Notes: generated by a model not told the origin, from the letters alone. A DNA stretch of 17,228 bases from Candidatus Bathyarchaeota archaeon (GCA_018396515.1 JAGTQJ010000015.1:1-17228); one strand, 5' to 3'. Counted from the first letter of the stretch, positions 1 to 7,382 are shown. A program made the numbers and translations.

Positions 1-214
1 TAAGAGCTGCTGAGGATTCTAGGTCGAATGCGAAGACATATGCTCCTCCAATGACGACGATGCTCCCTGGAGGCAATTTATCGATATATTTGTAGATCTC
101 TATGGTGATTTCACTCATCTGGAATGGTGCGCCAATTGGGAAGAAGACTGGTATGAGATACAGGAGGAAGATGAATACCCAGATATATTGTGACTTTAAC
201 TCGGGGACCTTCAT
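1..214 (-). CDS. Partial membrane/secreted protein linked to DUF6754-like gene
   Basis: This frame runs off the left edge, so only the first 71 codons are visible. The ATG at 214-212 follows the upstream gene's stop (225-227) by 10 bases and has a GAGGTG ribosome site just before it. The N-terminus has a short polar start, then a hydrophobic signal/anchor (about residues 9-27, IWVFIFLLYLIPVFFPIG), then a soluble part containing IYKYIDKLPPGSIVVIGG. That part looks like the first strand and turn of a globular extracytoplasmic domain. I do not recognise a named family. My recollection is that proteins with this signal-anchor plus LPPGS start sit beside DUF6754-like genes in other archaea, but I could not check that. 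It is most likely co-transcribed as the third gene of the 1671-to-1 unit. Confidence 0.7.
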   Translation of the reverse strand, partial: MKVPELKSQYIWVFIFLLYLIPVFFPIGAPFQMSEITIEIYKYIDKLPPGSIVVIGGAYVFAFDLESSAAL

Positions 215-224
215 CTCTCCCACC

Positions 225-869
225 TCAAGCCTCCGTCACTCTAAGGGCCCCCCTTTCAAGGCCGAAGAGGATGCGGAAGCCCAAGAATAATCCCCCAATT
301 GCACCTGAAATCACTAGAGCTCGTTGTCCCGCCATGGCCGGATTATTTAATAGCCAGAATGAGATTTTATCAGCCTCTGGATAAATTCCTAGAAGCCACG
401 GTGAATTTAATGTGGCAACTGAGGCTGCACAGATCGCGAAAAGGGCGGTTCTAAGATTTCTCATCCTGAAGACCCTATATGCACCAGAGACCATGAAAAA
501 TATAAGTTGTCCTAGTATGGCTATATGAAGAGTTATCTTAGTGCTTAGGAAAGCTGTCTGGTAAATATCCGAGTATATTCCTTTTGTGAGACCCATTATT
601 ATCCATACTATTATAACGATTAAGGCGTAGCACTGGTAAGGCCAGTAAGCTCCACGTCTCATAATGTTTGTGATGTACCTTGAGGATACTGTCAACAGGC
701 CAACGAAAAGGGTGAAAGTGGATATCATCATATTCCATATAGATAGTTCATTAAAGATAGTGTCTACTTGTGGTGAGACTAGATACCAGCTCGCCAAAGC
801 AGAGAGAAGTCCGACAATTATTATAAATCGAACCAAATATGTTCGAACATATATCAACGACTTGGACAT
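225..869 (-). CDS. Polytopic membrane protein of unknown function
   Basis: A 214-residue protein with about six hydrophobic segments, roughly at residues 12-32, 45-63, 78-96, 108-132, 139-160 and 182-201. Arginine-rich loops lie between them (for example RYITNIMRR and YRVFRMRNLR). I do not recognise the family. The open frame extends to a TTG at 884 that would overlap the upstream gene. I prefer the ATG at 869-867, which lies five bases after that gene's stop and is preceded by a GTGAGAG ribosome-site-like stretch. It is the middle gene of a tight three-gene minus unit, so it probably acts at the membrane with the DUF6754-like protein and the partial anchor protein. There is no catalytic motif visible. 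Being a gene is near certain; function is unknown. Confidence 0.85.
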   Translation of the reverse strand: MSKSLIYVRTYLVRFIIIVGLLSALASWYLVSPQVDTIFNELSIWNMMISTFTLFVGLLTVSSRYITNIMRRGAYWPYQCYALIVIIVWIIMGLTKGIYSDIYQTAFLSTKITLHIAILGQLIFFMVSGAYRVFRMRNLRTALFAICAASVATLNSPWLLGIYPEADKISFWLLNNPAMAGQRALVISGAIGGLFLGFRILFGLERGALRVTEA

Positions 870-873
870 TCTC

Positions 874-1671
874 TCACATCCCAAGCAGATCTAAGATATA
901 CTTTGATCCCAAAGCCATAGAGATCGCTCCTAATACCATTAATAGGACTGTTATGAGCTTTATCCAATCTTGGCCTACTATCGTACTTATAGCTAATTTA
1001 TCCTTAGTAATACTTGCCGCCGCTGCGTAGATTTCCTCGCCAATCAAGATATAATCGCAAAACTGAGCTATCATGTCTAGACTACCGATAGTTCCTCCTA
1101 TCTGTATCGCGCCTACTCGACTTCCAGTTTCCGCATCAACAATAACGTCAAAGAGGAAATATCCGAGATAGATGATCATTGCCGGCTTTTCCTCGAGGAT
1201 ATGTCCTGCAGCACCCACGGCGTAGGCGAATTGGTCCCACCCAAACCATCTCACATACTTACCAGGTGTGTAAAGTTCTGGCTTTCCCGCCGCGGTATAA
1301 GCGCTTCTTATTATGGCCTCAGCTGCGCTAACCACGGCGGAGTGGCTGGCACTTGTGACCGTTGGGACCCCTATCTCCGCTCCTCTCTGTGCTACCTCTC
1401 CTAGCACAGTTAAGCCGGCTAGAGTCTGCGGGTTCCCTAAGTCGCTTATGCCCGGCAGCATCATGACGGGTCGCCCCATTTCAGCCGCTCTACCGATGCC
1501 CTCGTATGCGGCCTCAAGCCCCTCAAGAGGTCTGATCTCCCATGTTTTTCCCCGCCTACCTAGATAATAGGAGAGATAGCATAGGATCCCTACTATGCAC
1601 ATAAAAGCGAGCTGAAATCCCCTACCTGAACGTATTATTTGCTCTACCGAGGAATAGAGTGGCGGCAACAT
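874..1671 (-). CDS. DUF6754-like membrane protein
   Basis: A 265-residue protein with one N-terminal membrane segment (about 17-36), a central soluble domain and a C-terminal membrane segment (about 238-260). The central domain has a run of features I associate with DUF6754-type proteins: an early EGIGRAAEMGRPVMMLPG block, TLAGLTVLGEVAQRGAE, then TVTSASHSAVVSAAEAIIRS, and near the end YILIGEEIYAAAASI before the final helix. The family has no established biochemical role that I know of; the soluble part is alanine- and glycine-rich with alternating helix and strand. The ATG at 1671 stands about 30 bases after a TATA element, so the mRNA leader is very short. It is the first gene of a three-gene unit. 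The family name is from memory of its motifs and was not searched. Confidence 0.8.
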   Translation of the reverse strand: MLPPLYSSVEQIIRSGRGFQLAFMCIVGILCYLSYYLGRRGKTWEIRPLEGLEAAYEGIGRAAEMGRPVMMLPGISDLGNPQTLAGLTVLGEVAQRGAEIGVPTVTSASHSAVVSAAEAIIRSAYTAAGKPELYTPGKYVRWFGWDQFAYAVGAAGHILEEKPAMIIYLGYFLFDVIVDAETGSRVGAIQIGGTIGSLDMIAQFCDYILIGEEIYAAAASITKDKLAISTIVGQDWIKLITVLLMVLGAISMALGSKYILDLLGM

Positions 1672-1700
1672 TTTTCTAGAGGAAACATAAAGACCGGAAA

Positions 1701-1710
1701 TATATTTAAA
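1701..1710 (-). promoter_or_regulatory. TATA box of the DUF6754-like operon
   Basis: On the minus strand this reads TTTAAATATA, with a purine-rich GGAAAG directly upstream as a BRE. Counting 24-26 bases downstream puts transcription start near 1680, only about 9 bases before the ATG at 1671. The spacing fits an archaeal near-leaderless promoter. Confidence 0.6.
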
Positions 1711-1877
1711 ACTTTCCCTTGGCTTTTAAAACACAACCCTCTTACCCTTTAATGCACATCTTTTTCATTAAAGCTAGTTAGCCAATTATACAACATAACA
1801 ACTCCTAAATAAATACTTCACTAAATAATTAATTTTGCTGAACATTGCACAAAATAATTATACGATTTTATATAATA

Positions 1878-2339
1878 TCATTTTGTTTCTATGATAGTAT
1901 AATTGAACGTTGCTGTTGTTGGGTCAAAGGGATTTAAATGACATTCCCAACTAAACCATTTTTTATTGCTCTTAGGAATAATTCCAATTGGGACATCATA
2001 AGTCATCCATAAAAAACCGTAGTAGCCTGAGCCAGTACCATAGTTCACTCTAAGACGCAGTGTTATATTCATATCTTTAGATTCATAATTATATATCCAT
2101 CCTTCTATACGAATTGTGCCTCCGCTTTGAAAATTGGTTTTATCTTTAATGGTTTGGTATGTAAGATCAGCCCATATCTTAGGATTTGGATTTGAATAAT
2201 TAATTATGAAAATGAGACCAATTGTAATCATAAACAAAAACATAATTATAATAATCTTATTTTTAACATTAAAAATCTGTTTACTTTCAAATACCAATTT
2301 ACATTTCACCCCTCTCAAGAACCCTTCATATCTTTCCAC
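1878..2339 (-). CDS. Single-pass membrane-anchored protein, unknown function
   Basis: A 153-residue orphan. A short basic N-terminus precedes one strongly hydrophobic segment (about residues 28-47, IIIIMFLFMITIGLIFIINY). The outer domain of about 105 residues has alternating polar and hydrophobic stretches (GGTIRIEGWIYNY, ITLRLRVNYGTGSGYYGF) that suggest a beta-sandwich; it has one cysteine in the outer part. The start is GTG at 2339. It sits about 25 bases after an AAACTTATATC TATA-like element, which suits a leaderless message. A TTG near 2297 with AGGGGTGA upstream is an alternative. The gene is much more AT-rich than its neighbours and lies alone between AT-rich gaps of 206 and 239 bases. 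That may reflect recent arrival or fast evolution. No family recognised. Confidence 0.75.
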   Translation of the reverse strand: MERYEGFLRGVKCKLVFESKQIFNVKNKIIIIMFLFMITIGLIFIINYSNPNPKIWADLTYQTIKDKTNFQSGGTIRIEGWIYNYESKDMNITLRLRVNYGTGSGYYGFLWMTYDVPIGIIPKSNKKWFSWECHLNPFDPTTATFNYTIIETK

Positions 2340-2360
2340 GAAAGAATTTTAATACCACGA

Positions 2361-2370
2361 TATAAGTTTA
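2361..2370 (-). promoter_or_regulatory. TATA-like element of the 153-residue orphan
   Basis: The minus strand reads TAAACTTATA. Its centre is about 25 bases before the GTG start codon at 2339, so transcription would begin at or next to the start codon. The AT-rich surroundings make chance matches common. Confidence 0.4.
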
Positions 2371-2538
2371 TTGTATGGATCATTAGGCTCTATTGAAGCA
2401 CGAGGCTTTATATGATAACTTTAATTTTAACATTTTATTTATCACCAGAATAAATTGAATATGGAAACGCACCTACTAAATAATACCAACTCATTAAAAT
2501 TAAGGCTTAATTAATAAGCTAGAGAAATGTCTTTAAAT

Positions 2539-2552
2539 CGAAAGATATAAAG
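2539..2552 (+). promoter_or_regulatory. BRE/TATA promoter of the radical SAM gene
   Basis: The sequence CGAAAG followed directly by ATATAAAG matches a BRE plus TATA box. Expected transcription start is about 2573-2575, 4-6 bases before the ATG at 2579, so the message would be nearly leaderless. No ribosome site is visible in front of this ATG, which agrees. Confidence 0.6.
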
Positions 2553-2578
2553 ATTATTTAAAAACTTTTAACTTTGAA

Positions 2579-3946
2579 ATGATGGATGTGCTTTTGATTT
2601 CGCCTCCCTTTCGAGGACTTTTAAGGGAACCCGTGGGCCTCTACTACCTTGCAGGAGTTCTCAAAGCAGAGGGAATCTCAACAACTATAATGGACTTCAA
2701 CATTCAGCAACCCATCATAAAAGATTTCCATAAATATCTCAGGAAGAATAGACCAAAGGTGATCGGGGTGACTTCTTACACCTTCAATTTCTCAGCCGCC
2801 GTCAAGATATTGGAGGAAGTGAGACGGTGCCTGCCAAGGTCGATCACGGTTCTGGGTGGTGTTCATGCCTCAGCTCTTCCAGGAGAGGTTTTGAGAAGGA
2901 CTGATGCCCTAGATTATGTTGTTATTGGAGAGGGGGAGTGTACTTTTTTGGAGTTATGCAGGAGAGTTCTGAACGGTGAGGAGGTAAAGGATCTTCAGGG
3001 TATTTCTCTAAGGGATGGAGGGAAGATTATGATCAATCCTCTCAGCCACAGGTTTGTTGACCTTGATGAACTCCCTCTCCCAGATAGGAGGATGCTCCCC
3101 TTGGAAAAATATCCTGTGACCTCCGTCCAGACGTCTCGTGGTTGTCCATACAGCTGTATCTTCTGTAACATAAACCAGTTTTATGGGAGGAGGATCAGGC
3201 TTAGAGATCCAAAAAGGGTTGTTGATGAATGTTCGATTCTAGTTAACAAATATAATAAAGATAATATCTTCTTCTTTGGAGATGCCTTCACCATAAATTC
3301 GGATTGGGTAGAGGAGTTCTGTGATGAGATCATCCGAAGGGGTCTGAGGTTCATCTGGGGGTGTGAGACTAGGGTGGATAATGTTTCCCTTTCCCTCCTG
3401 AGGAAGATGAGTATGGCTGGATGCAGGGAGATCCAGTATGGGATTGATTATGGTGATGAGGGGGTTCTTAAGCTTCTGGGTAAGGATATCTCCGTAGCTG
3501 AGATTAGTGATGCCGTGAGGTGGGCTAAGGAGGCTGGGCTCTTCGTCGGGGGGTTCTTCATATTCAATGTTCCTGGAGAGAACGAGGAGACCATGGAGAG
3601 GACCTTCAACCTGATCCAGAAGGTTCCAGTGGACGCCATCGAGGTGAACCTCCTTACCCCCTATCCTGGAACACCGATATGGCACCGGCCGGGGGATTTC
3701 GGCATGAGGATAATAAACTTTGACTTCGACTATTACACTACAAAGAGGTATGTAATGGAGAACCTCAACTTTCCCAGAGACAGGTTTATCCCCGCCTTCA
3801 GGAGGCTTCTGAGAAGGCTGAATCTGGTTCCGGTTCCAGGATATCAGCCTGAGATATATGACTTCCTTGAGAGGCCTCCAAGAATAGAGGTTTGGAGAAG
3901 AAGGGGATTTTTAGGCCCTTTGAGGTCTCTATTCAAGGCCCTTTAG
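2579..3946 (+). CDS. B12-binding domain radical SAM protein
   Basis: A 455-residue enzyme with two domains. Residues 1-125 form a cobalamin-binding-type Rossmann fold: DVLLISPP at the start, REPVGLYYLAGVL, KVIGVTSYTFNF, ITVLGGVHASALP and DYVVIGEGE. The DxHxxG cobalamin-ligating motif is not evident. The radical SAM core follows, with cysteines 189, 193 and 196 in GCPYSCIFC to hold the 4Fe-4S cluster, then FFFGDAFTIN and IQYGIDYGDEGVL typical of the barrel. The family (BchE/MiaB-like B12 radical SAM) includes methyltransferases and cyclases acting on varied substrates; the substrate here cannot be told. The short tail after about residue 400 carries many arginines. Starts at 2579 and 2582 (consecutive ATGs) are equally possible. 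The 3' end overlaps the convergent gene by 14 bases. Confidence 0.9.
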   Translation: MMDVLLISPPFRGLLREPVGLYYLAGVLKAEGISTTIMDFNIQQPIIKDFHKYLRKNRPKVIGVTSYTFNFSAAVKILEEVRRCLPRSITVLGGVHASALPGEVLRRTDALDYVVIGEGECTFLELCRRVLNGEEVKDLQGISLRDGGKIMINPLSHRFVDLDELPLPDRRMLPLEKYPVTSVQTSRGCPYSCIFCNINQFYGRRIRLRDPKRVVDECSILVNKYNKDNIFFFGDAFTINSDWVEEFCDEIIRRGLRFIWGCETRVDNVSLSLLRKMSMAGCREIQYGIDYGDEGVLKLLGKDISVAEISDAVRWAKEAGLFVGGFFIFNVPGENEETMERTFNLIQKVPVDAIEVNLLTPYPGTPIWHRPGDFGMRIINFDFDYYTTKRYVMENLNFPRDRFIPAFRRLLRRLNLVPVPGYQPEIYDFLERPPRIEVWRRRGFLGPLRSLFKAL

Positions 3947-4259
3947 GCAGACTCCTCCTCCACTCGTCTATGAACATCTCGAGGATCTCCCTTTGGAATC
4001 TAGACCTCTCCTCCCCGCTCTCCATAACCTCTCTACTTTTCAGCTTCTCCCTCAACCTCCCGTAGAATTCATCTCTACGGGTCTCTCTTAGTATAATAGG
4101 CTGAAGGTCTAGGAGACTTGAGAATAGATCCATGAATCTCAGGGATGCATAGCTCCTCTCCTCCGAGAACTCTATGGCATAGTTGATTGTGCGGAGGAGA
4201 ATGTCGAAGAACCTTTCTTCAAGCTCCTCAGCCAACTTCACCCCCCCAGCCTCTCCCAC
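3933..4259 (-). CDS. Small helical protein, possibly DUF6092-like
   Basis: A 108-residue, charged, all-helical protein. Its central block NYAIEFSEERSYASLRFMDLFSSLLDL resembles, from memory, the pattern of DUF6092 proteins (a short helix, a hinge, then a helix with R-x-x-D). It lacks membrane segments, cysteines and obvious catalytic residues, so a binding or regulatory role is more likely than an enzyme. The longest start is GTG at 4259, which overlaps the nitroreductase by 22 bases. A GTG at 4241, overlapping the nitroreductase stop, would suit translational coupling better, and a TTG at 4235 is also possible. It is the second gene of a two-gene unit. Its end overlaps the radical SAM gene by 14 bases on the opposite strand. 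Confidence 0.75.
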   Translation of the reverse strand: MGEAGGVKLAEELEERFFDILLRTINYAIEFSEERSYASLRFMDLFSSLLDLQPIILRETRRDEFYGRLREKLKSREVMESGEERSRFQREILEMFIDEWRRSLPKGP

Positions 4260-4750
4260 CTGTTACCAAAGGAGTTGATATACACAACCTCTGAGAGGGG
4301 CTTCCTAGGTGGAGGCCTCGGAGTCCCATCTGGGTAGCCTAGAGAGATCAGAAGTATCGGCTCCCAATCCTCGGGGGCGTTCAGGATCTTCTTGATGGCA
4401 TCCCGGTTGAACGATGCTATTGCGCAGCTGCCTATACCAAGGGAGTGGGCTGCGAGTAGGATATTCTCTGCGGCGAAACCCGCGTCTAGAAGCTCTATAT
4501 AGCCTAACCTTCCTTGGGCTCCAATAACTATAGCCGAATAGGCGTCTCCATAGAACCCTGGGGAGCAGTTCTTCACCATCCTAAGGACCTGTGGGTCCTT
4601 CACATAGACATAGGTTAGGGGCTGCCTGTTACCCCCTGAGGGGGCCCACCTCGCCGCATCCAAGATCTTTATTATATCATCATCAGGTATCTCCCCAGCC
4701 TTGTATCTCCTGATGCTCCTCCTCGTTCTAATCGCATCCATAACATCCAT
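4238..4750 (-). CDS. Nitroreductase family protein (FMN-dependent)
   Basis: A 170-residue flavin oxidoreductase. The N-terminal IRTRRSIRRYK (7-17) is the usual arginine-rich FMN phosphate-binding start. ARWAPSGGNRQPLTYVYV (33-50) is the second FMN motif, DAGFAAENILLAAHSLGIGS (89-108) the dimer/FMN helix, and ISLGYPDGTPRPP the late loop. The length matches the short members of the family. Such enzymes use NAD(P)H to reduce nitro compounds, quinones or, in some cases, pathway intermediates; the physiological substrate cannot be read from sequence. The ATG at 4750 is about 33 bases after a TTTATTATA element. It is first in a unit with the small helical protein. Confidence 0.9.
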   Translation of the reverse strand: MDVMDAIRTRRSIRRYKAGEIPDDDIIKILDAARWAPSGGNRQPLTYVYVKDPQVLRMVKNCSPGFYGDAYSAIVIGAQGRLGYIELLDAGFAAENILLAAHSLGIGSCAIASFNRDAIKKILNAPEDWEPILLISLGYPDGTPRPPPRKPLSEVVYINSFGNRWERLGG

Positions 4751-4778
4751 ATCGATTCTACTATATGAAAATTTTAGG

Positions 4779-4787
4779 TATAATAAA
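4779..4787 (-). promoter_or_regulatory. TATA box of the nitroreductase gene
   Basis: The minus strand reads TTTATTATA, preceded by an A-rich stretch (AGAAAAA) that could be a BRE. Predicted transcription start is about 4758, giving a leader of about 8 bases before the ATG. Confidence 0.45.
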
Positions 4788-4806
4788 TTTTTCTAGTTAC
4801 TCATCA

Positions 4807-4834
4807 ATTGAAAAATAAAATGGAGAAGAAAAAT
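4807..4834 (-). terminator. T-rich archaeal terminator after the racemase gene
   Basis: On the minus strand, 15 or more bases after the racemase stop, there are repeated T-runs separated by short spacers (TTTTTCTTCTCCATTTTATTTTT). No hairpin is needed in archaea. It lies between the racemase stop and the nitroreductase promoter. Confidence 0.4.
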
Positions 4835-4849
4835 GGGAGATATGATTGG

Positions 4850-5593
4850 CTAAAGGTACCTCTTCTTCTCAGGGGGTTGGGGGAAGGCGAGCTTACTATG
4901 GGTTAATCTAAGGGAGACCAATATCTCAGCGAACTTGATCGCGGAGGGGAGGGGGTCTACTACGGGGACTTTCAACTCCTTGGAGAGCCTCTCGGCCATC
5001 CCCGTCATACCAGTGCAGCCGAGGATTAACACCTCTGCTCCATCCTCCTCCAGCGCCTTCCTCCCCTCCTCTAGGAGGGCCCTCTCGGTCTTCTCCTCCA
5101 TCCTGTGGAGCTCTAGGACTGGTATCTCCACCGCTCTGACCGATGCCAACTTTTCAGACAATCCATATATCCTTGCATTCTCCTCTATCATCCCAATCAC
5201 ATTCCTCAGAACAGTTATCACGGAGAACCTATTGCAGAGGGATGCTGCTAGGAGTAGAGAGGCTTCACATGGTCCAACCACTGGGATTCCCACAACCTCT
5301 CTGCAAGCCCTTACCCCGGGGTCTCCGAAGCAGTTTATAACGCAAGCGTCGACCCCCTCCCTCTCGGCCTCCATAACCCTCCTCACTATCTCTGGGATCG
5401 CCAGGATCTCGTCATATCTTGACTCTATCGATGCGGGCCCCTTCTCGATCGCTGCCGTGTCTAACTCGGTTCCAGGACACAGATTGGAGATCTTCTTTAT
5501 CCTCTCGATGTAATCTTTTCTTCTCCTCTCAAGCTCCTCTATTGAAACCCCTTCAGGCCTCGAGACTATAGCACTAATAATTCTGATCCTCAA
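4850..5593 (-). CDS. Asp/Glu/hydantoin racemase family protein
   Basis: About 247 residues. It has the two half-domains of cofactor-independent racemases, each with its catalytic cysteine: ACVINCFGDPGVRACREVVG in the first half and EVLILGCTGMTGMAERL in the second. GIPVVGPCEASLLLAASL and VPVVDPLPSAIKFAE are also typical. Relatives include hydantoin racemase, aspartate racemase and arylmalonate decarboxylase, so the reaction is probably stereo-inversion at a carbon next to a carbonyl group; the substrate is unknown. The open frame reaches a TTG at 5644. The TTG at 5593 (LRIRIISAIV) matches the normal family N-terminus. It also lies 30-40 bases after an AAAATATTTT promoter-like stretch that falls inside the longer reading. 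It is divergent from the MurL-like gene. Confidence 0.85.
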   Translation of the reverse strand: MRIRIISAIVSRPEGVSIEELERRRKDYIERIKKISNLCPGTELDTAAIEKGPASIESRYDEILAIPEIVRRVMEAEREGVDACVINCFGDPGVRACREVVGIPVVGPCEASLLLAASLCNRFSVITVLRNVIGMIEENARIYGLSEKLASVRAVEIPVLELHRMEEKTERALLEEGRKALEEDGAEVLILGCTGMTGMAERLSKELKVPVVDPLPSAIKFAEILVSLRLTHSKLAFPQPPEKKRYL

Positions 5594-5923
5594 AGCTCTC
5601 TCATAAAAGTCAATTTCAAAGCTAAAATATTTTCCTAAGGCCAAGGACGCGGCAGCTCACATCACGCCCCTCGGAAGGGTTGTGGAAGATGCTAAATTAG
5701 GCTGGGATCCTTCTCCACCCGATTCAGGCCCTACCATTATGAATGTGAGGTCTGATCAAGGATCGGCGTTTATTTTTTTATAACCACGTAGGTTGGGTGT
5801 ACTTGAATCGGTTGATTAAATGGCCATTCTAGATTAAAATAGTAAAAATTTAAGGTTTATTTTTTAAATGAAGGAATTTTTTTGGTTTATCCTACTTGAG
5901 TCTAAAGATTTATTTTTTCATGA

Positions 5924-5940
5924 ACGAAAATTTTAAATAT
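5924..5940 (+). promoter_or_regulatory. BRE/TATA promoter of the MurL-like gene
   Basis: ACGAAAA followed by TTTTAAATAT is a strong archaeal BRE plus TATA box. Transcription should start at about 5960, inside the inverted repeat at 5946-5967, leaving a leader of about 25 bases. Confidence 0.65.
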
Positions 5941-5945
5941 CTTAA

Positions 5946-5967
5946 TCTTCGAAGCTTCAATCGAAGA
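5946..5967. repeat. Inverted repeat at the MurL-like transcription start
   Basis: TCTTCGA, an 8-base spacer, then TCGAAGA: perfect 7-base arms. It covers the predicted start site just downstream of the TATA box, where archaeal repressors often bind. The left arm also includes the palindrome CTTCGAAG. Confidence 0.5.
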
Positions 5968-5984
5968 AAAATCTGCTTTAAGAG

Positions 5985-7382
5985 ATGTTTGGCCAGAAGG
6001 GGGAGTATCTGAGAGTAAATGCCGAATATTATGACTTTCAAATTGAAATAGAGCTTGATAATAAAAAATATAGGATAATTTTCCCTGAAAATGTCTGGAA
6101 ATCTTTAGAGGAGCCTTTTAAGAGGATTATTCTGGACCATGTCGCCTTTATGTCAACCAACTACCTTCCCCTTTTGATGGATAGGAGGGGGGTCATCTAC
6201 AACACTAGGCCTCCCATGTTCGACTGCTTCTCATTCAAGAGCATGATCTATGACCTCCCCTCCAGCGCTGTGCTAGATGGTAAGAGCACTGTGGAGTATC
6301 TTCGCCGGTACTTTAACCTAGACTTCGTCTTCAGCTCCGAGGAGCCCGTTGTATGGAGCAGGGGTTTCACTCCTGAGAGGAGGGCGGTCATCTCCTTCAC
6401 CTCCGGTAAGGACAGCCTCCTCACCCTTGCGGTGTGTATGGAGCTTGGCCTGGAGCCCATCCTCGTGAATGTGGTAGAGCCCTCCAACACCTATGAGCAC
6501 CGGCATAAGCTCGGCATCCTCCAGGGCCTCAACGAGGAGTTTGGGGTTCAATACTACGTCGTCCCTCATGAGGTTGGCCTTCTACACGATCCGAAGCATC
6601 TGGGGTATGAGGAGTCCTCCCTTGGCTGGGGGAACCAGCTATTCTACTATATGTTCATCCACCTCCCCTTCATCCTCCACCACAGGGCCAGATACCTCTT
6701 CTACGGCAACGAGTACAGCTGCGACAGGGAGATGGTCGACCCTGAGGGGTTCAGGGCCAACTTCTGCTATGACCAGAGCAGCCAATGGACCATCCAGATG
6801 GACACGGCCCTCAGAATACTGACACAGAACTCATCGAGGGTTGGGAGCCTGGTGGGGCCCCTGAACGAGATAGCGATCATAAAGCTCCTCCACCGGGCCT
6901 ATCCGGAGATTGGTAAATATCAGATGTCCTGCTTCTGCGATGAGCCTGTGGCGAGGGACCATAGGTGGTGCTGCAACTGCTCCAAGTGCGCGAGGAACTA
7001 CGCCTTCCTAAAAGCAGTTGGCGTTGAGCCTAAGGAGGTGGGGTTCTGGAGGGACCTCTTCACGACCGAGAGCATGAAGCTCTTCTCAGTCTTCGAGGGG
7101 GATGAGACCTACGGGTTTGATAGGAGCGGCCTTGGCAGGGAGGAGCAGGAGTTCGCACTATACTTGGCATATATGAACTCGCCGGAAAACGAATTCCTGA
7201 AGGAGTTCAGTAAGAGGTCTAAGTACATCCAGTATGGGGACTGCGAAGGGGATGACCTGGAGCCTTTAAAGAAAGATTATGAGCACTACTTCGGGGTCCA
7301 TGAGTACCCCGCCATCCCAAAGGAGCTGAGAGAGGATGTCTACAGGCTTTACAGGAGCCTCCTGAACACCTTGAAGGAGTGA
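5985..7382 (+). CDS. MurL-like PP-loop epimerase/ATP pyrophosphatase homologue
   Basis: A 465-residue protein. An N-terminal domain of about 130 residues leads to the PP-loop AVISFTSGKDSLLTLAV, with SGKDS at residues 140-144 for ATP phosphate binding. Later motifs line up with bacterial MurL: YLFYGNEYSCDREM, an NFCYDQSSQWT stretch, SLVGPLNEIAIIKLL, and a cysteine cluster in YQMSCFCDEP and RWCCNCSKCARNYAFL (C316, C318, C329, C330, C332, C335). Bacterial MurL uses ATP to epimerise the terminal L-Glu of UDP-MurNAc-L-Ala-L-Glu. Length and motif order fit that family; the cysteine cluster probably binds zinc. Archaea make no such peptidoglycan precursor, so the substrate here must differ. QueC-like PP-loop enzymes are a less likely alternative. 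It stands alone, divergent from a racemase-family gene. Confidence 0.75.
   Translation: MFGQKGEYLRVNAEYYDFQIEIELDNKKYRIIFPENVWKSLEEPFKRIILDHVAFMSTNYLPLLMDRRGVIYNTRPPMFDCFSFKSMIYDLPSSAVLDGKSTVEYLRRYFNLDFVFSSEEPVVWSRGFTPERRAVISFTSGKDSLLTLAVCMELGLEPILVNVVEPSNTYEHRHKLGILQGLNEEFGVQYYVVPHEVGLLHDPKHLGYEESSLGWGNQLFYYMFIHLPFILHHRARYLFYGNEYSCDREMVDPEGFRANFCYDQSSQWTIQMDTALRILTQNSSRVGSLVGPLNEIAIIKLLHRAYPEIGKYQMSCFCDEPVARDHRWCCNCSKCARNYAFLKAVGVEPKEVGFWRDLFTTESMKLFSVFEGDETYGFDRSGLGREEQEFALYLAYMNSPENEFLKEFSKRSKYIQYGDCEGDDLEPLKKDYEHYFGVHEYPAIPKELREDVYRLYRSLLNTLKE

Larger units (their letters stand above)
5645..5984. other. Intergenic region between divergent racemase and MurL-like genes
   Basis: This stretch of 340 bases holds no convincing gene. 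The first 125 bases are GC-rich and open in one plus frame from 5607 (AKDAAAHITPLGRVVEDAK...) but lack a start before a late ATG. The rest is AT-rich with three copies of TTTATTTTTT (5769-5778, 5856-5865, 5909-5918). The right end carries the MurL-like promoter and an inverted repeat. No tRNA or clear C/D box RNA was found. Confidence 0.6.

Noticed and set aside
2505..2519. Small AT-rich palindrome in the gap before the radical SAM gene
   Set aside because: Only 5-base arms in AT-rich sequence; expected by chance.
4935..5513. 192-residue plus frame opposite the racemase
   Set aside because: Antisense shadow; the minus frame has both catalytic cysteines in context.
5607..5774. Open plus frame without a start upstream of the MurL-like gene
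   Set aside because: No start until a late ATG, no recognisable motif, and it overlaps the racemase promoter region; it could be chance.
6493..6822. 109-residue Ser/Thr-rich frame within the MurL-like gene
   Set aside because: Low-complexity shadow frame; the MurL-like frame carries all motifs.
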